Source of the DNA: Pseudomonadota bacterium | Lineage (GTDB): Bacteria; Pseudomonadota; Alphaproteobacteria; Rhizobiales; Xanthobacteraceae | Direction: 5' to 3' | NCBI GenBank assembly: GCA_023392205.1 | Contig: JAEVZN010000428.1 | Location: 1 to 9,769 of the forward strand | Length of the DNA stretch: 9,769 nucleotides | Shown here: piece by piece, positions 6,347-9,769 of the stretch | Position numbering within the stretch: position 1 is the stretch's first letter | Layout of the letters: the number at the start of each line of letters is the position of its first letter | Translations under genes and position numbers: made by a program | The notes under the pieces: generated by a model | What the model saw: only the letters and a program-made list of their open reading frames with translations | What the model was told of the DNA's origin: nothing | The model's database searches: none

Positions 6347-7003
6347 ATGATTCATGGTGTGGCCTCACCGAAGGCGGGCATTGTTGCAATCGACCTGCAC
6401 CGGGGACATCTCGACCCGGCAGTGGCAACCATGCCGCTCGAGGCAGGCGCCGCAGCGCATGTCACTTCGGCCAACGCAGCCTTTTTGAAGAAAGTGCGTG
6501 CTGCCGGGATTCCGGTCTTTCATTGCGTCGCCACCTATCGCGATGCCGAGGAAATCAGGCTCAATCCGGCCTGGCGCCACCGCGGCGAAGATCCCGACAA
6601 TCCGCGCAAGAATGTGCTCAGGCACAATATTGTCGGAATGCCGGGTTGCGAGGTCATACCGAACTTGCTCAATGAAACTGATTTTATCGTCGATGCGAAG
6701 AAGCGCTATGACTGCTTCACGGCGACCGATCTCGATCTTTCGCTGCGCGCGCACGGCGTCAACACGGTGCTGATCACCGGCGTCAATACCAATTCCTGCG
6801 TGATTGCAACGGCTACCGCCGCCTGCTGCCGTGACTATGCTGTCGTTGTGGTGTCCGACTGCGTCGATACGATGGACGGTCCCGATTTGCATGATGCGGC
6901 GCTCAGGATCATCGGCCGTGCCTTCGGCCAGGTGATGACCGGCGACGAAGCGCTGGCGGCCGTTGGCGCTACGCCGGCTGGGTTTCCGCAACAGCGGGCC
7001 TGA
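6347..7003 (+). CDS. Isochorismatase-family cysteine hydrolase
   Basis: A 218-residue cytoplasmic enzyme with the full Asp-Lys-Cys triad of the isochorismatase-like amidohydrolases. These are Asp16 in VAIDLHRGHLDP, Lys118 in DAKKRYDCF and Cys151 in GVNTNSCVIATA, the last preceded by the usual non-proline cis-peptide region. Family members with this triad hydrolyse amides or carbamoyl groups (N-carbamoylsarcosine, biuret, nicotinamide, ureidoacrylate), so an ammonia-releasing step on an amide is the best guess. Isochorismate itself is unlikely, since no siderophore genes are nearby. The ribosome site TGAGG (6336-6340) overlaps the stop codon of the hydrolase gene, which suggests translational coupling. 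Confidence 0.9.
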   Translation: MIHGVASPKAGIVAIDLHRGHLDPAVATMPLEAGAAAHVTSANAAFLKKVRAAGIPVFHCVATYRDAEEIRLNPAWRHRGEDPDNPRKNVLRHNIVGMPGCEVIPNLLNETDFIVDAKKRYDCFTATDLDLSLRAHGVNTVLITGVNTNSCVIATATAACCRDYAVVVVSDCVDTMDGPDLHDAALRIIGRAFGQVMTGDEALAAVGATPAGFPQQRA

Positions 7004-7035
7004 GTTCAAAACGAGTTTGGTGACAGTTCGAGAAC

Positions 7036-7043
7036 AGGGTGAG
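7036..7043 (+). promoter_or_regulatory. Ribosome binding site that fixes the start at 7047
   Basis: AGGGTGAG lies just before the ATG at 7047. The open frame extends upstream to 6963, inside the isochorismatase-like gene, but only this ATG has a ribosome site. It also gives a protein that aligns with the downstream paralogue from its N-terminus. Confidence 0.6.
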
Positions 7044-7046
7044 CCG

Positions 7047-7949
7047 ATGCCAGAACCGATGATACCAACGCAACGCGCCGACTTCTCGGCGATTGTCGAC
7101 CGCCCGCCATTGAAATTGCCGGGTGGCGCGCGGATCGTTGTCTGGACCATCGTGAATTATGAAGTGTGGGATATTTCCCGGCCGATGGCGCGGCAGGTAT
7201 TGCCGGCGCCGACGGGGCAACCGATGTTACCGGATGTGCCGAACTGGTCCTGGCACGAATACGGCATGCGAGTCGGGTGCTGGCGGTTCTTCGAGCTCTA
7301 TAAGCGCCTCGGCATCCAGCCGACCCTCTCGATCAACGCGCGTGTCTGCGAGGATTATCCGCGCGTGGCCGGAGAGGCGCGTGACCTCGGCTGGGAATTC
7401 ATGGGGCATGCCTACGAACAGGGTCCGATCCACAAGGTGGAAGACCAGCGCGGCATGATCCGCAAGTCGATGGATGTCATCGAAAAGTTTACCGGGAAAC
7501 GCCCGGTTGGCTGGCTTGGACCCGGCCTGACGCAAACTCTCGAAACGCCGGACATTCTCGCGGAAGCAGGTGTGAAATACATCGGTGATTGGGTCTATGA
7601 CGACGAGCCGACGGTGATCCGGACGACGTCAGGGCCGCTGGTGACGTTGCCTTATACGGTCGAACTGAATGACATTCCCATGATGATCGTGCAGCATCAC
7701 GAAAGCGATCACCTCTATAAGCGATTCACCGAGAGTTTCGACCGCCTATATGAAGAGAGTGCCGAGCGCGCGAAGTTCATCTCGGTTGCAATTCATCCGT
7801 ATATCAGCGGACAGCCGTTCCGCATCAAGGCGCTCGAAGCTATTTATGATTATGTGGCCAAGTTCGATGGTGTCCTGCACTGGAACGGCGAGCAGATCCT
7901 CGACTGGTATGCCAAGGAAGCCGGTGTCAAGTTTGGAGGCGGTGCATGA
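7047..7949 (+). CDS. NodB-fold polysaccharide deacetylase family protein (PuuE/imidase-like), paralogue 1
   Basis: A 300-residue protein with no signal peptide, so it acts inside the cell and is unlikely to work on wall polysaccharide. Conserved blocks are IVNYEVWD (35-42, Glu39 where NodB enzymes carry their first Asp motif), NWSWHEYG (66-73), WEFMGHAYEQ (116-125, His121), GWLGPGLTQT (155-164) and IHPYISGQP (249-257, His250). The classic HxxxH metal motif is reduced to HxxxQ, as in the branch containing the allantoinase PuuE and related cyclic-imide hydrolases. In that branch the fold opens cyclic amides or imides. A ring-opening amidohydrolase is therefore the likely role, with unknown substrate. 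The downstream FAH gene begins in an ATGA overlap with its stop codon. It is clearly related to the product of 8653-9531. Confidence 0.85.
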   Translation: MPEPMIPTQRADFSAIVDRPPLKLPGGARIVVWTIVNYEVWDISRPMARQVLPAPTGQPMLPDVPNWSWHEYGMRVGCWRFFELYKRLGIQPTLSINARVCEDYPRVAGEARDLGWEFMGHAYEQGPIHKVEDQRGMIRKSMDVIEKFTGKRPVGWLGPGLTQTLETPDILAEAGVKYIGDWVYDDEPTVIRTTSGPLVTLPYTVELNDIPMMIVQHHESDHLYKRFTESFDRLYEESAERAKFISVAIHPYISGQPFRIKALEAIYDYVAKFDGVLHWNGEQILDWYAKEAGVKFGGGA

Positions 7950-8650
7950 CGGTGGCGCATCGCGTCATGCCTGCCGTCGCCGAGACAGTTGTACCCGTGC
8001 TCGGCGGGGGTGTCTTTCCGGTGCGACGTATTTACTGTGTGGGCCGCAACTACATCGAGCACATCCGCGAAATGAAGGAGGCGGATGAGCGTGATCCGCC
8101 ATTCTTCTTCCAGAAGCCGCGCGATGCGATCGTGCAGGATGGCGAGACGGTTGCATATCCGCCATTGACGTCGGACTTCCAGTTCGAGGGCGAACTTGTG
8201 CTGGCGATCGGCAAGCCGGGGCGGCAAATTTCAACGGAGAAGGCGCTCGATCATATTTTCGGTTATGCGGCCGGGATCGACCTGACGCGCCGCGACCGTC
8301 AGCGCGATGCGAGAGACATGCGGCTGCCTTGGGAGATCGGCAAGAGCTTCGATGCGTCGGCCCCGTGCGGGACTATTACGCCGGTCGCAAGCTGCGGGCA
8401 TCTCACTGAGGGTCCGTTCACCCTCTCGGTGAACGGAGCCGAGCGGCAGCGGGGCGACCTCTCCCAGATGATCTGGAATGTTCCCGAAATCGTCGCGCAG
8501 CTTTCGCGTCAGGTCGGCCTTGAGAACGGAGACCTGATCTATACGGGCACGCCGGCCGGCGTCGGGGCTGTGGTGCCCGGTGACGAAATCGAAGTTGCGA
8601 TCGTCGGCCTTGAACCCCTTCATATTACCATTGCGCCGCCGGAGACCTGA
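7946..8650 (+). CDS. FAH-family hydrolase, fumarylpyruvate hydrolase-like
   Basis: A 234-residue enzyme of the fumarylacetoacetate hydrolase superfamily. The lid and catalytic segment VGRNYIEHIREM (32-43) holds the His39-Glu42 pair. Divalent metal ligands are Glu81 and Glu83 in FEGELVLAIG and Asp112 in GIDLTRRD, followed by Lys133 in GKSFD and the closing TGTPAGVGAV (200-209). The FFFQKPRDAI, LTRRDRQ and MIWNVPEIVAQLS segments are closest to NagK/fumarylpyruvate hydrolases, which yield fumarate and pyruvate. A related acylpyruvase or oxaloacetate decarboxylase activity is possible. GGAGG (7935-7939) gives a strong ribosome site six bases before the ATG, and the start overlaps the previous stop by four bases. 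Placed between two amidohydrolases, it probably acts late in the same pathway, cutting a dioxo-acid to central metabolites. Confidence 0.88.
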   Translation: MTVAHRVMPAVAETVVPVLGGGVFPVRRIYCVGRNYIEHIREMKEADERDPPFFFQKPRDAIVQDGETVAYPPLTSDFQFEGELVLAIGKPGRQISTEKALDHIFGYAAGIDLTRRDRQRDARDMRLPWEIGKSFDASAPCGTITPVASCGHLTEGPFTLSVNGAERQRGDLSQMIWNVPEIVAQLSRQVGLENGDLIYTGTPAGVGAVVPGDEIEVAIVGLEPLHITIAPPET

Positions 8651-8652
8651 AT

Positions 8653-9531
8653 ATGTTGCCGACCGAACGGATCACCTATTCCGCCATCAACAAGCGTCCC
8701 AAGTTGACGCTGCCGGCTGGCAAACGGATGGCAGTGTGGGTCATCGTCAACGTAGAGGAGTGGGACCCGAAGCAGCCGATGCCGCGCACCGTGCTGACGC
8801 CGCCCGCAGGCGGTTCTCCGTCGCCGGACATTCCGAACTGGGCCTGGCACGAGTACGGAAACCGCGTCGGCTTCTGGCGTATCCTCAAGGTGTTCGACGA
8901 TTACGACGTGCCCGCGGCCCTCGCCATCAATGGCTGCGCGATCGATGCCTATCCGGCCATCGTCGAGGCGGCGCTTGAGCGGAAATGGGAGTTCATGGGC
9001 CACGGCTTCACCCAGCGCAACATGCAGAAAGTGGAGAACGAACGCGAAGACATTCGCAAGACCAACGCCGCCATTGCGAAAGTTTGCGGGAAGCCGCCGC
9101 GCGGCTGGCTGGGGCCCGGCCTGACCGAGACCTGGGAAACGCCTGACCTGCTGGTGGAAGAGGGCTACGATTACGTCTGCGACTGGGTGCTCGACGATCA
9201 ACCGGTGTGGCTGAAGACACGCACCAAGCCGATCGTGAACATCCCCTATACGCAGGAATGCAATGACGTGGCGATGATGCTGATCCAGCATCACAAGGCA
9301 TCGGAATATTACGATCGCGCAATCGACCAGTTCGAGCAGATCTACGAGGATTCTGCAGATTCGGCGCGCGTGATGGCGATCGTGCTGCATCCCTACATCA
9401 TGGGTGCACCGCACCGGCTGAAATATTTCAGGAAGATATTCGACAAGATACGGCAGAAGGACGACGTGGCCTTTATGAAAGGCGAGGCGATCTACGACTG
9501 GTATATCGCCAATGGTCCCAAGGCTCCGTGA
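8653..9531 (+). CDS. NodB-fold polysaccharide deacetylase family protein (PuuE/imidase-like), paralogue 2
   Basis: A 292-residue cytoplasmic protein that aligns over its full length with the product of 7047-7949. Shared blocks are IVNVEEWD (31-38, Glu35), NWAWHEYG (62-69), WEFMGHGFTQ (112-121, His117), GWLGPGLTET (151-160), DWVLDDQP (177-184), IQHH (211-214) and LHPYIMGAP (245-253, His246). It has the same HxxxQ in place of HxxxH. Residues around the presumed pocket differ (INGCAIDAYP against INARVCEDYP; CDWVLDD against GDWVYDD), so the two may take different substrates, act in sequence or form a hetero-oligomer. GGAGA (8641-8645) precedes the ATG, only two bases separate it from the FAH stop, and the permease gene starts 13 bases later. 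Cyclic amide or imide opening is the inferred role. Confidence 0.85.
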   Translation: MLPTERITYSAINKRPKLTLPAGKRMAVWVIVNVEEWDPKQPMPRTVLTPPAGGSPSPDIPNWAWHEYGNRVGFWRILKVFDDYDVPAALAINGCAIDAYPAIVEAALERKWEFMGHGFTQRNMQKVENEREDIRKTNAAIAKVCGKPPRGWLGPGLTETWETPDLLVEEGYDYVCDWVLDDQPVWLKTRTKPIVNIPYTQECNDVAMMLIQHHKASEYYDRAIDQFEQIYEDSADSARVMAIVLHPYIMGAPHRLKYFRKIFDKIRQKDDVAFMKGEAIYDWYIANGPKAP

Positions 9532-9544
9532 GACATAAGCGCCG

Positions 9545-9769
9545 ATGAACGCCTTTCAGGTCCTGAACGGTCTGACCTTCGCAGCCTTGCTGTTTGTCGT
9601 GGCGAGCGGCTTCACGCTGATCTTCGGGCTGCTGCGGATCGTCAATCTGGCGCATGGCGCGCTTTATCTGTTCGGCGGCTATATCGGCTATACGGTAGGC
9701 ATTGCGACGGGGAGCTTTTTTCTGTCGGGTGTTGCAGCAATGGCCGGCGTTGCGCTGATCGGTCTTGTG
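9545..9769 (+). CDS. LivH-type branched-chain amino acid ABC transporter permease, 3' end missing
   Basis: The first 75 codons are open to the window edge. The N-terminus has the LivH pattern: a first hydrophobic helix, then LTFAALLFVVASGFTLIFGL, RIVNLAHGALYLFGGYIGY and another hydrophobic stretch. The VNLAHG motif is characteristic of the LivH/LivM permease family. Such permeases work with a LivM partner, two ATPases (LivG and LivF) and a periplasmic binding protein, which would be expected just to the right. In catabolic operons Liv-type importers often carry aromatic acids, amides or urea-like compounds rather than amino acids. Its place 13 bases after the second NodB-fold gene makes it the likely uptake system for the operon's substrate. 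The ribosome site is weak, so coupling to the upstream gene is likely. Confidence 0.9.
   Translation, partial: MNAFQVLNGLTFAALLFVVASGFTLIFGLLRIVNLAHGALYLFGGYIGYTVGIATGSFFLSGVAAMAGVALIGLV

Noticed and set aside
6963..7046. Upstream extension of the first NodB-fold protein to 328 residues.
   Set aside because: It overlaps the end of the isochorismatase-like gene and lacks a ribosome site, whereas the ATG at 7047 has one and fits the paralogue.
6365..7150. Long minus-strand open frame of 261 codons.
   Set aside because: It is antisense to the isochorismatase-like gene, whose full catalytic triad is visible. The translated product looks like the shadow of GC-rich coding sequence.
8620..9414. 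Long minus-strand open frame of 264 codons.
   Set aside because: It is antisense to the second NodB-fold gene, with no recognisable family pattern; a coding shadow.

Overview
The window reads as an accessory or catabolic region of an alphaproteobacterium. GC-rich codon use, an FCD-type GntR regulator, an HWE/HisKA_2-type sensor fragment and a LivH-type ABC permease beside catabolic hydrolases are all common in Bradyrhizobium, Rhodopseudomonas and Afipia relatives. No RNA gene is present to fix the taxon, so this placement is an inference.

Left part (1-4148). A minus-strand AroE-like dehydrogenase runs off the left edge. It is preceded by a sigma70-like promoter whose -10 is overlapped by two interlocking perfect inverted repeats, a probable repressor operator. 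A plus-strand membrane protein follows, with an ethylene-receptor-like N-terminus and a histidine-kinase phosphoacceptor helix but no ATPase domain. Next comes a small GlsB/YeaQ/YmgE-type membrane protein, which meets a minus-strand SLC13/DASS carboxylate or sulfate transporter tail to tail. A minus-strand unknown protein, faintly similar to universal stress proteins, lies between the transporter and the regulator.

Right part (4149-9769). A minus-strand GntR/FCD regulator is divergent from a tight plus-strand operon. In order, the operon encodes an alpha/beta hydrolase of the 2,6-dihydroxypseudooxynicotine hydrolase type, an isochorismatase-family cysteine hydrolase, a NodB-fold (PuuE-like) deacetylase/amidohydrolase, a fumarylpyruvate hydrolase-like FAH enzyme, a second NodB-fold paralogue and the start of a LivH-type permease. 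Gaps between genes run from a 4-bp overlap to 43 bp. The regulator-hydrolase gap carries two related palindromes about 75 bp apart. One sits inside the regulator's own promoter and the other lies just upstream of the operon's -35-like element.

Taken together, the right part looks like a substrate-induced uptake and degradation operon. The Liv-type ABC system would import a small, probably nitrogen-containing cyclic compound. Two ring-amide or ring-imide hydrolases and an amidase would open and deaminate it, and the C-C hydrolase and FAH enzyme would cut the carbon skeleton to central acids. The substrate cannot be named from sequence, and no pathway with exactly this gene set is known to me.
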